From positions 31,899,250-31,963,249 of the forward strand of contig OY783192.1 of the NCBI GenBank assembly GCA_963678675.1: a DNA stretch of 64,000 nt. Reading direction: 5' to 3'. This document shows positions 11,594 to 24,242 of the stretch, piece by piece. The notes beneath the pieces are model-generated. The model had not been told where the DNA came from and searched no databases. It was given only the letters and a program-made list of their open reading frames with translations. This DNA comes from Xiphydria camelus. Lineage: Eukaryota > Arthropoda > Insecta > Hymenoptera > Xiphydriidae. The position numbers and the translations under genes were made by a program. How positions within the stretch are numbered: position 1 is the first letter of the stretch; every line of letters starts with the position of its first letter.

Positions 11594-12620
11594 TAGAATT
11601 AAAAATGAGCGTTATATTTACGTATTTTCATTCATGAATATGCATGTCCACGAGAAGTCGATATGAATGTACTCCCAGCGTGTACTCTCGCCTCTCAATC
11701 TAATTTTTTTAAAACGAGGAAGAGATTTCCTGCAATGTACCAACGTGGGGAGAGAGTGTATCCCCCACCCCGACCCCCGTTCTAAAACCGCGCGGAAGTC
11801 GTCGCGTCAAAAACACCCATGCAAATCGAGACAGTCCGAAATAAATATGCCAACGAATTATCCGCACACCATGGCCAATTCCGCAGGGCAGGGGCGGTGG
11901 CTGAGAGAGAGCGCTCGGTATTTTTCGGTGTTTTCGCGCGGAAGCGCATATTTTTTGTTTTCCAGTTGGAGTAAAAAGCTTTATAAATCTTCCACCGTCA
12001 TATCGTCGACGTGCCTGTGAACCCATGGATGTACCTCTGACTCTTCTCGTTTCATTCGCGTGGTTGCGGAAAACAAAGAGTACACCTGCTAAGCCCGGCG
12101 CGAAGAGGAAGCGGCGGAGCCAGAGGAGGAGACGGAGAGGTGGGAGTGAGAGAAACTGAAATAAGGCCACCCCGTTCGAATTACCAAGGTTTCTCTGTCA
12201 TTACCGTCATTACTCTGTTTGCTCGCTGCGCGCTTTTGTACCCCGTCGGCGGAGAGGAGGAGGAGACGAGCGCATTTGCATCGCCGTTCCTTTCGAGTTT
12301 CGCCACTCGCGAAACGCGAATAGCGAACAACCAATAGCGCGCGTCGCTATTCGAGGTACATAGTCGCGACGCCGACGGTCGACGCGGGGGTCGTTTCTGG
12401 CGACCGCTTTTCTTCGGAGCGCCTCGTGTAAATGCGCGAGATGCAATTTCAGGGGGAAATTAGCGGTGCGAAGTGGGCTGTGTGGCGAGGATACATCCGT
12501 TATTAACGTCAAAGAATTTGACAATATCGATGGTAAGGAATTTATTTTGAACTCGAGAGAGAGAGAGAGTTGGAGTCTAATTTCTTTTGTAAAGAGAATT
12601 GGTCGAATCGAATAAATGTA
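11594..12620. other. CpG-rich stretch without a recognised gene
   Basis: Between 11700 and 12500 several overlapping frames exist on both strands, up to 153 codons, but no domain is recognisable. A short (GA)n run follows at 12555-12568. Confidence 0.4.
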
Positions 12621-12849
12621 CTGTAAAGAAAATTTGTATCTTTAATACAAGTACTTTTATGTAGCGTTTTTTTTCCAACGCGTGATTATGAATATTCATA
12701 AACTCCGTACCCATAACAATTGCTATATTTCCTCATGACATATGCCCTTATAAATTTCATAACGGAGTATATTAATTGTCATAGTCATGTATTGGATTAA
12801 AGTTTTATATGCAATTATGTTAAGTTTAATACAACTTTTTTTAACAGTG
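12621..12849. mobile_element. TA-MITE family D, copy 1
   Basis: The left end is CTGTAAAGAAAATTTG and the right end CAACTTTTTTTAACAGTG, flanked by TA on both sides. The interior shares ATTTCATAACGGAGTATATTAATT and ATGTTAAGTTTAATACA-type segments with the element at 26554. Non-coding. Confidence 0.7.
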
Positions 12850-14061
12850 TATTTATGCTATAAACGTCTATTATTTTCTACCCGTTTGATAGCATAACAT
12901 TAAATCTTCGTTTTCGCGTAGGTACCAGTCCGTATTGTATTTAAGAACCACTGATCCAATTTACAAAACTCACCCCTCTCCTCTCCATACGTTTAACGCG
13001 CCAAAATGGTGACATTCGATATCACATCGAAACCCGAGCGATCTTCCCTTTCCGCGCGTCGTTCGAATCGTTTTCCCGTCGACAAAGGGACAAAAACTTC
13101 TGTCGACTTTGACGGGAGGTCCGAGCAAATCGTCGCGCGCGATTGCCCCGCGACCGCGCATGGATCGACTGCGAAACCGTTTAGCGATTTTTTTCCCGCG
13201 CCGCTCCCTTTGAACGCGATGCCAACCCAGAAGTTCTATATTTATGTACCGATGTTCTTTAGTGCCGCCAACTAGACGTGCGCGCATATACGCGCGGAGC
13301 TCGCGCGGAACGATAAATTCGGTAGCAGCGCAGAACGGGGTCGCGGCACACGAGCTCTCCGACCAGTAGGAAAAAAAAAATTAAACAAACAATTCCACAC
13401 CCGGTGATGCTCGCGTACTTTGGTCGAGGGGGATGCAATTTTACCGGTGTCATCCTATCGTTTCTTTCGTTATCCTTAAGGTTTCTCGAGCGTTGTACTA
13501 AAAATAGTAAGAAATACTTGAGAATGATTGCATTCGGTAGATTGAAGTAAAAAAAATTCAATTAAATTTTCAATTCTGTTAAGAAGCTCGTTGCAAAGAT
13601 TTTTTGATAACAAAATAACATACGTTCTTATGGGTTATAACTAAGAAACCGCGATATTTCTGAGCAAAATGGTGAAAAAATTCTGAAATTTTTTGAACTG
13701 CAAGTCTAATGAACTAAAATTATCTATACCAATTTTCACGTTCATTAAGAAGCCTGTTATTTTTTATTAATTGTTCTGTATAAATTTAAGTTTTGATAAG
13801 TCAATATGGCAACGTTGCATGACGTTACAACATAACCAGATGTTTTGGGCTCCATTTTTCAACTCACAGATACGCACAAATACTATTGTACGTCAAACGT
13901 TGTTGCCACATCGCACGAAGAACATACTTTAGAGTGTTACTGTACTTCAGTGGACTAACTTTTAGCAGGGAAAAAGCCCCTGTACCGCTCGAGAAACCTT
14001 AAACCTCATTTGGAGGTTTTTGAATCTCGTTTCGTCGGTAATCGGGGGAAAGTCGAGCACA
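12850..14061. other. No gene recognised
   Basis: CpG-rich patch at 12990-13330, then AT-rich. No repeat ends or domains seen. Confidence 0.35.
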
Positions 14062-14243
14062 CACTGAGAAATATAATTAGGTTAAAAGGCCAAAACGCAT
14101 CCAGTTAAACACAATTAGTTATTATAACCAAAATACTGGTCAGTTTAACCAAACAGATCGAGAGAGGATCCATATTTAACCAAACGGTTTGGTCATCGTC
14201 TTCGGGATTTTGGTTTGATTGACCAAGTTATTTCTCCCAATAC
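14062..14243. mobile_element. TA-MITE family A
   Basis: Left end CACTGAGAAATATAATTAGG; the right end TTATTTCTCCCAATAC is degraded. Shorter than its relatives, with the middle AGTTATTCTAACTA repeats reduced. Confidence 0.75.
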
Positions 14244-14369
14244 AGTCGGATACTTCAATGATTTGTTACCACGGCTGGTAACAGCAATTAAAGCCCATTA
14301 AGTTGTGCAATAACATAACTTTTACGAGTATAACGGTACGATATTTGTAAGAGACAAAATGCACCAATA

Positions 14370-14637
14370 CCGTATGTCCGTCTCTGTACTGGCCAGTTTG
14401 AAAGTTACCTTCGGATAGGCTTGGTCGGTAATCGAGACATTTATACCGTAATTATAATTATTTTCGTAATTTCCATTATTCACAAATTCACAATTTCGAG
14501 GTTAGACGCTTCGATCTCCCGAATTGACATCAACTCTAACTGCCGACTCGATTTCTACCGTATTAAATGACTCGAGTACCGACCAAGCCTATCCGAAGGT
14601 AACTTTCAAACTGGCCAGTACAGAGACGGACATACGG
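14370..14637. mobile_element. TA-MITE with perfect 61-bp terminal inverted repeats
   Basis: TA is duplicated at 14368-14369 and 14638-14639. The terminal repeats (14370-14430 and 14577-14637), starting CCGTATGTCCGTCTCTG, appear identical over 61 bp. The 146-bp middle has no coding capacity. Identity of the ends suggests recent insertion or strong constraint. Tc1/mariner-type by its target duplication. Confidence 0.9.
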
Positions 14638-14651
14638 TACAATGATACATA

Positions 14652-14899
14652 TTATATGAGCCGTTGAAAACAAGAATGGTGTAAGTCACATTTTATGTAA
14701 GCTGAGATTATTTGACTGCAATGTTAAGTACAATTTGAAAAATCTGTCTAGATGATACAAAACAGATATGTACGATTTAAAAGATCTGTTTTGTATCATT
14801 TAGACAGATTTTTCAAATTGTACTTAACTTTGCAGTCAAATAATCTGAGCTTACATAAAATGTGACTTACACCATTCTGATTTTTAACGACTCATATAT
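14652..14899. mobile_element. Palindromic element, about 110-bp arms and 16-bp loop
   Basis: The left arm ends ...GATACAAAACAGAT at 14767 and the right arm resumes ATCTGTTTTGTATC at 14784. Outer parts read TATATGAGCCGTTG against CGACTCATATA. A handful of mismatches occur along the arms. It lies 12 bp after the preceding MITE. Non-coding; would fold into a long hairpin. Confidence 0.85.
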
Positions 14900-15477
14900 T
14901 AATTCTATCTCGAGCGGAGATACTTAAAAAAAAAGCAATTACAGTCTTTCCAGCAATGAAGACATCGCGATAATCTTATCGCACCGAATTAATCGGTCCG
15001 CGGAGGTGGGACAACGCGTTTAATTCCATCGCGTACACCGCCATACGAAATACCGCAGCCCCGACGCGTCGACGCTCGGGGAAAGGATCCGTCGACTCCT
15101 GCCATTGGCACAGAGTCAACAGCTGCTATAGCTGGCGGCGGGGGCACTCGGTTTTAATTTTACAATTTCGTATAATTAGCGCGCGGCGGCCGACGTGAGA
15201 GTCATTGAAATCCCGCGAACCGCGGCGCGACAGCGTTGTCTCGCCCGTCCCGGAAAACGAGCGAGGGACTACGATTTATCACAGCCGGCGCATACGGGCC
15301 ACGTCCGCCCAGGATGACCGTTAAATCTTCAAACTGTAGCAACTATATATGCGGGTATCCGTCGAATATACGACCTCCCCACAGTCATATTTAAAGTCCC
15401 ACGACAGACGAAAGGCGGATGTGGCGATGAACGAGCCGAAATTCCAGGATTAATCGAAAAACTGATCCGCGATTGTG

Positions 15478-15975
15478 CACTGAGAAGAACAATTTGTTCG
15501 ACTTAACCAAAATCCTCGAGAGTATAAACAAACCAGTTGGTGACATATGGATCCTCCATTCGTTTGGTTTGACTGATGATTTTCTAGTCAGAACACAACT
15601 ACACTGAGAAAAATAACTTGGTTAAAATGACAAAACGCGTCTGGGGTTAAACGAGTCAAGTTATTCTAACCGAAATACTAATAAGTTGAACCGCGTGTTT
15701 AGTTATTCCAACTACTTGTTTAGTAATTCTAACTACATGCCTATAGTTATTTTAACTAGAAAATGGTCAGTCTAAACAAATAGATGGAAGATCAATATTT
15801 CACCAAAAGGTTTCGTTATGGTGTCCAGAATTTTGGTTGAATTTACCAGGATATTTTTCTCAGCGTAGACATGTAGTTAAGATAATTAAATATTTTATTC
15901 AACTTACTAGTATTTCGGTTAGAATAACGAAACTCGTTTAATCAGATGCGTTTTGTCATTTTAACTAACCCAGGT
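15478..15975. mobile_element. TA-MITE family A copy interrupted by another copy
   Basis: The outer copy begins CACTGAGAAGAACAATTTG, runs to 15601, and resumes at 15866 with TAGACATGTAGTTAAGATAA. This is exactly the continuation seen in the intact copy at 1051 (AACTAGACATGTAGTTAGAA). Its right end, AACTAACCCAGGTG, is degraded. Confidence 0.85.
15602..15865. mobile_element. TA-MITE family A, inner (younger) copy
   Basis: Ends CACTGAGAAAAATAACTTGG and ATATTTTTCTCAGCG. TA is present at 15600-15601 and 15866-15867, so the insertion into the older copy shows a clean TA target duplication. 264 bp. Confidence 0.9.
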
Positions 15976-16018
15976 GGAAAAATTCTACATTTTCCATACT
16001 TGGTTTTAGTCATAGGTA

Positions 16019-16321
16019 CAGTAGACTCGCGGTTAATCGAGTCCCGGTTAACCGCGGAGTTCGCCGCATGATCTACTGTTTCTCCAACGTTGGCGCAACA
16101 TCGCCGCTTCCAAGAGAGGCCAAAAATTAATTCAAAAATCCATCAAAGACTTCTTTGTAAGATAAAATATATATGTCGGTAAATATAAAACTGTATAATG
16201 TACCTTTTGGATTTTTCTTCGTCATCCACAAGCAATTTAAAAGAACTTCGGATTATCCGAGTTTTATTTTTAACCGAGGTACCCTCGATCCCAATTACCT
16301 CGGATAATCGAGAGTCTACAG
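16019..16321. mobile_element. pogo/Tigger-like MITE
   Basis: TA is duplicated at 16017-16018 and 16322-16323. The ends are CAGTAGACTCGCGGTTAATC and GATAATCGAGAGTCTACAG, matching the well-known Tigger/pogo terminus CAGT-GACTCTCG-TTATCCGA. The 303-bp interior is non-coding. Confidence 0.85.
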
Positions 16322-16323
16322 TA

Positions 16324-17845
16324 TATGGATTACATATGATTTCTATATTAACCATATAAGGACTGCATATAGATTTTTGAATGATTGTATAATCCATACA
16401 TAGTCTGTACGTAGAATTTTTCCGCCAGGGAAGTTTTTTTTAGTATGAAACACGATCATCGAGATCGACCCTCTGCGCATCCCGAGGATTGCTTTAAAAA
16501 GCGACACCCGAGAGGAATACGAAACACATCGAACGGAGGACGCGAAGCGATGTACCAATAGCGGAAGGGGCGAAGGAGGGAACGTAAAACCACTTCCGGG
16601 CCGCGAAGTACAGGAAGGAGGAGGGCCTTGAAACGTTTGCGGAGTAATGGCATGTGAACGGGGCCACCGCGCGCTCCCGTATACGGCCCGAACTTCCTTC
16701 GACCGGGTCATTTTGAATTTACGAGGGTCAACGGGACGCTCCTCCTCAACAAGTGGACCGGCCATCGCCGCGCGAGGGCTCTCGTGCGGGTTTACGATTG
16801 TGCGTGAAACGGTTAATCGGCCTACCGTCCGATAAGACTAACGGGTTTCTCTTCCTGCGGGCATGGTCGCGGTTTGCGAGGCGTTGCGCGCATTGCGCGC
16901 GCCGGAATGGTTTATGGGTTATCGCGTACGGATACGAACGCGGTTTAGAGGTATATTAGAGAGAGGGAGAGAGAAGGGTGTGTCTACATATCAAGACGAG
17001 GGAAGGAGGTAGTGAAGCGGGCGAGCGAGCGACGATTTGAACGGGTGGCTGACCAATGCCGGGGTAACACTACTGTCTACGCCTTAACGACCGCATAGAT
17101 TCAGTTATATGATTGATGTATCTATATGGGACGAGTTACTTAAGATGTAGGATCAGTGTATGACCTGAAGCAACTAATATAGGGCTGTTCTATTGTTTTT
17201 CCATTGCTTGATCAAGTTTCTTTTTACAACGAGGGCTGTTGCACCCGTCGTCGTGAAGAGAAAGTTGATCGAGCGCCGGGAAAACAATGGAATACACTGC
17301 TTTATGTTACTTTTATGAAGTTTTTTAATATACCATACACAAGTTTATAAATTAAAATTATTACACGCGCGATTGAAACGATTAAATTTCTACAGATTTG
17401 ACTTAAGTTTAATACAAAACCACTCAAAATGTACCAAAATTGAAGCATCTTTCCAGCAAAAATTGTAAAATTCAAAACACTTCGAAAATTACAAATAATT
17501 CATAGTGATTCACTGTACTGCGCTTGACTTGCAATTTTACAATACTTTTGTATAGAAAATGTAAAGAAAATTTACAAATCCTTTCAACAGTTTACTCCTA
17601 CTTTAGTCATTTAAGGCCATACACCGATCCTCCCACTTAGGCAATTCGCCTTGAACAGCACCATTGTCAGACAATCATCCTTCGATTTGATTCGGATGAA
17701 AACATTTTGATATTTCACGTTCCCTTACCTATTATATACTACTGTTACAAAAATCCTCTATCTTCATCATCAGGTATAAAGAGAAGAAAACTATCGAGGA
17801 TGCTGCACACGTTGCCTCGAACAATATTGCTCCCAAGACCCCTAA
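16324..17845. other. No gene recognised; one small foldback
   Basis: CpG-rich from 16440 to 17060 with no domain in any frame; AT-rich afterwards. A weak foldback lies at about 17193-17292 (ATTGTTTTTCCATTG against GGAAAACAATGGAA). Confidence 0.4.
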
Positions 17846-17982
17846 GGCCCACTTGTTCAATGTAAGTTCAAAGCTGGTTCAGCTTGAACCGCCGTTCTTG
17901 GTATACTTCGTGTCACACATAATATACCAAGAACGGCGGTTCAAGCTGAACCAGCCTTGAACTTACGTTGAACAAGTGGGCC
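17846..17982. repeat. 60-bp-arm hairpin
   Basis: Arms 17846-17905 and 17923-17982 (GGCCCACTTGTTCAA... and ...TTGAACAAGTGGGCC) flank a 17-bp loop. They match at all but about three positions. It is compact enough to be a terminal-repeat-only MITE or a precursor-like stem. No coding capacity. Confidence 0.85.
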
Positions 17983-18988
17983 CCCCTAAGAGGTACAAAA
18001 TATTTGCAACCCTGTATTTCCCAAAGAATAAACCCATGTACAAAGAAGTGCCCACGTTTTGCGAATCGCTCCGCACACCGTCAAATGGACCGCCGCGATT
18101 CATCGACTGATGCTTTAATACTCGGTTCCATCCACTCGCTCCTCTCGCCACTTCTGCAGCGCTTCCAATGCCTCGCTCCAACTTCCACGGAATAGCGGAA
18201 TCGGGAGGGTCCTTCGACGAACGAAAAGCTCCCACGGTTCCATGAATTCTCGAGAGGACCCGACGACCCGTCCCGACGACGGTGCGCACTCGATGCGAAT
18301 GAAAACGCCTGCCCCCCGTCGAACCACCCCGTGACGCGAGACGTCAAACTCGACTACGAAATTTCGTATACGGGCGGTGGATATACGTCCCGCGATTAAG
18401 GAAAATTTCTGAGATTGCCCCCCCTCGCCGCAGCCTAATTTCTCCTCACCGCCGTATAAACTCGACTCGGCCATATCTTCGCGAAACTTTAACCGACAAT
18501 GAGCTCTGACATCACCACGACGGAGAAACTCGGAACCGTCGCGACGCGTCGGTACGACGCTAATTACCGGCTCGAACGACTGCGGGGTCGGACGATACTT
18601 TCGCGGCGCAGGTCGAAGCTCACGGACGGATGATTAATGGGCTTTAAATGAAGCGCATAATTATGAGGTCGATCGATATATGAGCAGTCGGCGCGGGGCG
18701 TCGTGACGCGGGAGGTGTTACACGCGCCGTGTTATTTTTATATTGCGCGATGCCCGGAGCGGGGAGGAAGGTTCCAATGGGTAGAAATAGGCGCGGATGA
18801 TCTGTATAGCGCGATGGAAGAATAGGTATACGCGTACCCATTACAGTTTCTTTCGTGATGAGTAGGAACGACGAGCATATATTGTAAAAAATTCTGCGGT
18901 GTGGACCTATGTAGGTATATAGACCACTTTTGGTGTTAGGTAACAATGGCATAAGACTAAATGACATCAGATGTGGTACATATATGTG
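17983..18988. other. CpG-rich stretch without a recognised gene
   Basis: Overlapping frames at 17960-18480 on both strands lack recognisable domains. Pyrimidine/purine skew is weak. Nothing supportable seen. Confidence 0.4.
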
Positions 18989-19160
18989 GTATGTTCAATA
19001 AAAAATTACGGACATAATGCAATTGATTTTATTGAAATACGTTAAAAATTTACGGAGAAATTAATTATTAAAAAGTAATTGATATTTTGAATTTATTCGG
19101 CATTGATGATGTCATCAAGCCTCATGAAGATTATCATAAACATTGTCTTCATGAGCCTTA
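18989..19160 (+). mobile_element. Half-copy of the palindromic element at 46617
   Basis: The stretch from ATGTTCAATAAAAAATTACGG to GGCATTGATGATGTCATCAAG matches the left arm of 46617-47019 almost base for base (GCAATTGATTTTATTGAAAT, TTTACGGAGAAA). The inverse arm is missing here, so this is one arm only. Confidence 0.8.
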
Positions 19161-19405
19161 CCCTTAAAGCGCAGACCGGTGTGAGTTGGTGTTAAAAATT
19201 AACACTTTTTTTTTACTGTGTATCCGAGTCGAAAAATTTAGCCATATTTTGATGCCTTTAGCGCTCCATTAAACCTACCATTGACCAGCTCAGCTTATAA
19301 ACCCCTTTTTTGGACCTAAAGTTGGGTGGGCGGGAAAAGGCCGATAACGGACGATTTTTAGGCTCAAGAGAGGACTTGGGTTTCCAAGTCGAAATTGTAA
19401 ATCTA

Positions 19406-19680
19406 CACTGAGAGAAATTGATAGGTTGCACAGCAATGAGTATAGCTATGATGGCTATACTTTCAGGCTAAATGAGGCTGACTAGACAGTATAGGTAATA
19501 TAGCGATACCAAATAGTAGCAAGATGTATTATACTTATTTCAGCAATACGTATTGTTGAAATAACTATACGTATAACTGAAATAGAAATACGTATTACTA
19601 AAGTACTCGTAACTAGAACGTATTCTTATATTTAATAAACTACCTACTAGCATTGCCGTGCAACCTATAATATGTCAGTG
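19406..19680. mobile_element. TA-MITE family F, intact copy
   Basis: TA is duplicated at 19404-19405 and 19681-19682. The ends are CACTGAGAGAAATTGATAGG and its counterpart ...CCTATAATATGTCAGTG. The interior has GGTTGCACAGCAATG and CATTGCCGTGCAACC as the second layer of the inverted repeat, plus ATACGTAT palindromic motifs. Non-coding, 275 bp. Confidence 0.85.
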
Positions 19681-19682
19681 TA

Positions 19683-22600
19683 CTATTTTAGGTTTACAGT
19701 AGGTCGATTTTCCATTTATCGAAGCCCTACGTTGGGTCTAAAAGTGATCCGTTATTGGTCATTGTACCCAATTTTAGGTTCAAAAAAGAGACTTACAAGC
19801 TAAGTAGGCCAAGCATTAAAAGCATCTAAGTAGGACTAAATTTTGCAATTCGGGTACCTACTTACATGTGTATTTAAGGATGTATTCAGAGGTTTGACGA
19901 TATTTTGAATACGAAGATCGAGGCTTTGAACTTACGGTGGATGGATTAAAGTACGACGTAACTCGCAATGACGAATTCTTTATATCGCATAACCTTCTTT
20001 ATCGTGCCGGATATTCGTGGCTCGAGTGTCTATACGCGCTCTTGAAGTTATTTCGAGTAAAAAGGTTTCGATAAGCAACGTACACGCCCCACATGTGAAT
20101 CGTTTCAAAGTTACGAGCACCTGCTCGTAAAGCGCAGTGATAGTAAATGCGATTACTGGTACGAGATTTATCGTCGCGTTCCTCTTCGCGTAATACCGAG
20201 GAACCCCTAAAGAGCTGCGAAACTCTTAACGCATGTTTTCCCATCTACCACCGATCATGGTAATATAAAAATAGGAGAGTGAACGAGTCGAACGAGTATC
20301 GAGTATGCTCTGATTCGGAAGAAAAGCCGGAGAAACAAAGTGATAAATGAAATCCCATTCACCGTCGCGATCTCACCGCCGCGCACCGTCATCCCCTACG
20401 ACCTCACCGCCAACCGCGCGGTCCCGACCGAATATCTACGACGCGAAACGCCTACGCGCCCGAGACCTTCCTCCATCCGCGACGGCAGCCCCGCGGCTCT
20501 CATTTCTTTCCCCGATATACGCCTATATAATATTACGAGCGTCGACCGCGCTCGCAAAGCACCCTTTACACACCTTAAACATTATCCCCGGAATAGTCGA
20601 TACCTTCGCGCCTCCGCGCGCTACGAGCAATAAAAATGAAAATCCGATCCCACTACGACCGGGCGGCCCCGCGATATTAAAAGGGCGATGAAAAGGGGTT
20701 CCGTAAAATGGGTGTATAAGAGAGACGAGAGGAAGAAGGGGGGGGGGAAGGCGCCGGAGCGAGCGGAGGAGGGAGGGCGCGCGTCGTAAGCGACCGTAAA
20801 GTTCAATTTTTACGCTCGATAAAGCGCTAATTGTCGCGATAGACGTCTGAATTTGGCGATGGCGGCCTAGACCCGGAGTGGAGTAAGGGAGGGGTGGCGT
20901 GGAAGCCGATTTCTCAACCGATCGCCTTCGCCCCTCCTCGTCCTCCCTCCGCGCCGTTAGCGAGGAAAGAATAAGGGCGAAGGACGAATATTCAAATTCT
21001 TTCGGCGCGAGAAACTTTTCTATCAGAGCAGCGCGGACCGATAGTTTTCCATCGGGAACTTTTCGCGCGCTCGTCGCCGAGTTTCGCCTCCCCTCCGGCC
21101 GCCCGACGTCCCACGGGACTTCGGGAGATGCGCGCGAGGAGCTCGGAAAGTTCCACGAATTTATTCGAGGGCAGTCCGGGAATTTTTACGCTTAATCGAA
21201 TTAACGTCTTCCCGCGGACTCGCGCCTTCCGCTGGAGGGTGGTACGGGGTGAGGGGGACGGCCTGGTTACCTTTATGCGCCATCCACTGAAAGAGAGACG
21301 TTCAGGTGCGGGAATAAATGGGGATCGGCGTTGCGAAGGTGGTGGTGCGCGTTAGTCTGGAAGGACTGATGGCGAGGTCGCGTGATTCGCGGGGAAACTC
21401 TTTTTCGATTATCATTAAGATCTCCCGATTGGACTCGGGACATGTCTTTCTCCCTCCTCCCTCTCCTCGTCAGCCAAGATCGAACCTCGTCGAAGGACGG
21501 GAGATATCGACGAGGGCGCGAGGCAGTCGGAACACCGTGGGGTAGTTCCGAGCGAGATATAGAGCGAGAGAGATAGTTAAGTCAAGGGGGTCTTGGAAGC
21601 CTTGATCGATCGAGGAAGTGCATCGGGGAGTGTTACTCTAGTTGATCCGGAAGAAAATTGAAATTGTAATGAGGAACTTGCATGTAGATGCGCTCGAAGT
21701 GTAATTACGAAGAGAGAAGAAAGTTGAGTCGAATAAACCTTTTTTCTAAGGTGGAATTGACCAGACACGGCATCTAGTAAAATACGAAAATGATATAAAA
21801 TTCCGGTTATCTTTTTTTCAAATAAGCTAGTCAATTAATGAGACAAAATATCGATTACGACGCGAAGAAGAATTAACGAGACTTTTGATTTCCAGGACTC
21901 CCATCCAGCTAGATGTTCGAAAATAGTGGGTTTTAATTAATGGCTCCTTATTTGAAAAAAATAAGCAAAAAATGACCAATCTTTTCTCATTTGAGCATTA
22001 TGACGGGATAGGAAAAAATGATCTAATGGTTTTTATAATAAATCCCCTAAAGTGTTAAGGAAATATAATATTGAAAGAAAATGATAAGAGATTTGTAATC
22101 GAAATAATTTGTTTTCATAAGAAAACATCCAAAATAAGGAGTCTGAAAGATAACAAATTAAATAACTCTTTAACGAATAAATACTTAAACAAACTTTTTC
22201 TCATACTACAAGAAACACGAGCAAACATACCTAATGGGAAAGTCTATTTAGCCACGCATGCCATTCAATTCTTCAGCCACACTTCAACCACATTTCCGCC
22301 ACACAACTTTTGTTTACTCGGGATTGTTACGCGCCGTCATAAATGATTTACAGAATCTGGGCACTCTGATAGCACGATCATCTCAACACTGAGAATTCAT
22401 ACGAATTGTTGCAGCGTTTTAGCGACGGAAATAATCGTGAAATTTGTTGACGAATCGAGAAACGAAATCTTAAATAATGACTTTTAAAAATAAAAATGAC
22501 TTTTACTGACTTGATCGAGAAAAAAAATAACCAATCGTTAAAAAAAATTACCAAGTGGGAGCTCTGAATTTCTGCGAAATTCGGTTTCTCCCAACACAAG

Positions 22601-23685
22601 GAACCTTCCTCGATATAGACTCACTTTTATGAAGCCGCCGCAGCACTCACGCGGAGTTTATAGCAACTCGAGGAGATGATCCCGCGCCTCGATTTGTTTC
22701 CATAAGCTCCCTCCTACAGCACAAACTCCGTAAGATTAATTCGACCACGCGTTAACAAAGTTTGCTCGTCGGCAAATAAGCGCGAGCTCGTAAATATTTC
22801 CCCCCGGTGATATCGATCGAATAATTCTAACGAGACTTATGGACCGCTAGAGGCCAATATTACCCTCCGAAGACCAATTTAAAACCGTGCGAAAGATTTG
22901 TCGAAAGTTGACGATCGCCACGGATGAAGAATCAATTTCGAAGGTCTTGCGAACGCGGTAAGTTTTTGGGAGTAATATCTCTCGCAGATAACAAATCCAA
23001 TTAGATGATGAAAATGAGGGTAGCTATACAGTTACATTTTCCATTCTAATTTGATCCTGTTAACGTCAGTCCGAATGCTTCCCGTGATATTGCACGCTGC
23101 TGCGTCCATTGTCCATATCAGAGTAGAAGGGAACCAGATGTCCATTGTTCAGAACATCCAGCTTCCCCTCTCAGGCTCCCATGCGAGTATATTTACGTAT
23201 TATTCTATAGAACATAATACCGGGATATATCCATGGCAATTTGAAAGGACAAACTGAAAGTTCTTCGTTACAATTACCGACAATAAATCCATCCAGACCG
23301 TGAAAATAAAAAAAGAAATTTGAAACTAAATATTCTTGAAATAGGCATGCGTATTCAGTTCACATCGAAATTATCCATGTCGTTTCGACGCGCCTTTGAA
23401 AATGGTTAGTGCATATTACGAACGCATAAGTGCACGGGGGAAACTTTGCATATTAGATTATAATGGAAGGCGTGAAACGAGCGTGCGAATGTCGTTTATT
23501 AATTACGGCAGCAGTTGAAACTTCATTAGAATAGCCTCGTTAGGAAAGTTTTTACAGTATGGCCCTTCGGAGAACTTCCGTCGCCGCGCGGCAGTAGTAG
23601 CAAACTTTTCGATCGGACACGCGCCAGATTGCGTGGCGACCTAACGAGAGTCCCACGTGCTGTCCGACTATTGAAGCGCTGTGAC
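19683..23685. other. No gene recognised
   Basis: CpG-rich block at 20280-21640 with many overlapping frames up to 114 codons on both strands, none with a domain; poly-G run at 20739-20747. From 21650 the sequence is AT-rich with no repeat ends recognised. Probably intron or intergenic DNA. Confidence 0.4.
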
Positions 23686-23747
23686 TACTGCACCGCGCCA
23701 TGATATGCATAATTTCTACTGCACCGCGCCATGATATGCATAATTTC
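23686..23747. repeat. Two tandem copies of a 31-bp unit
   Basis: The unit starting TACTGCACCGCGCCATGATA is present at 23686-23716 and 23717-23747 with no differences seen; a partial third unit (TGCACCG) follows. Confidence 0.9.
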
Positions 23748-23896
23748 TAATGCACCGTATTTCTAATAGGTATACGCGAGATTGAGTTGCTGTTCTTTTT
23801 ATAAACAACTGAGTTTCACGGGCACGAGGAATTAAAAAATTGTTACTAACCAGGAAGATTTTTTAAATCCCTCGATTATTATTCCGGCATTTGCTA

Positions 23897-24240
23897 CACC
23901 GAAAAAAAAAATTGTTTCATTCACCCACGGTGAGGTTGAATACGGCGAACCTCACGATGTAATTGTTTCAAGTAGATATTCACTTGTTTCAATTTCAAAT
24001 TGGTTGTAAGCGGTACAATTGTCGACGCTCTACAAGTATCGACACCGTCGGATAACAAATGCATCAGACAGAAAGAGATAGAGATAAATGTCAATGACTG
24101 AAAATTTCGTCTGCTTAATATGTCAATAACTTTACAGCTTACCCTATATTTGTCCTCACGATCTTATGGTATCAAACAGATTATGAGATTCGCCGCATTC
24201 AACTAAACCCTGGTTGAATGAAGCAAGTGTTTTTTAAGTG
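23897..24240. mobile_element. TA-MITE family B, copy 2
   Basis: TA is duplicated at 23895-23896 and 24241-24242. Ends CACCGAAAAAAAAAATTG and AGTGTTTTTTAAGTG. The subterminal inverted pair is GGTTGAATACGGCGAACC-like on the left and ATTCGCCGCATTCAAC on the right. Non-coding, 344 bp. Confidence 0.8.
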
Positions 24241-24242
24241 TA

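Noticed and set aside
11709..12170. 153-codon minus-strand open frame
   Set aside because: Low-complexity, compositionally driven frame in CpG-rich DNA, with competing frames on both strands.
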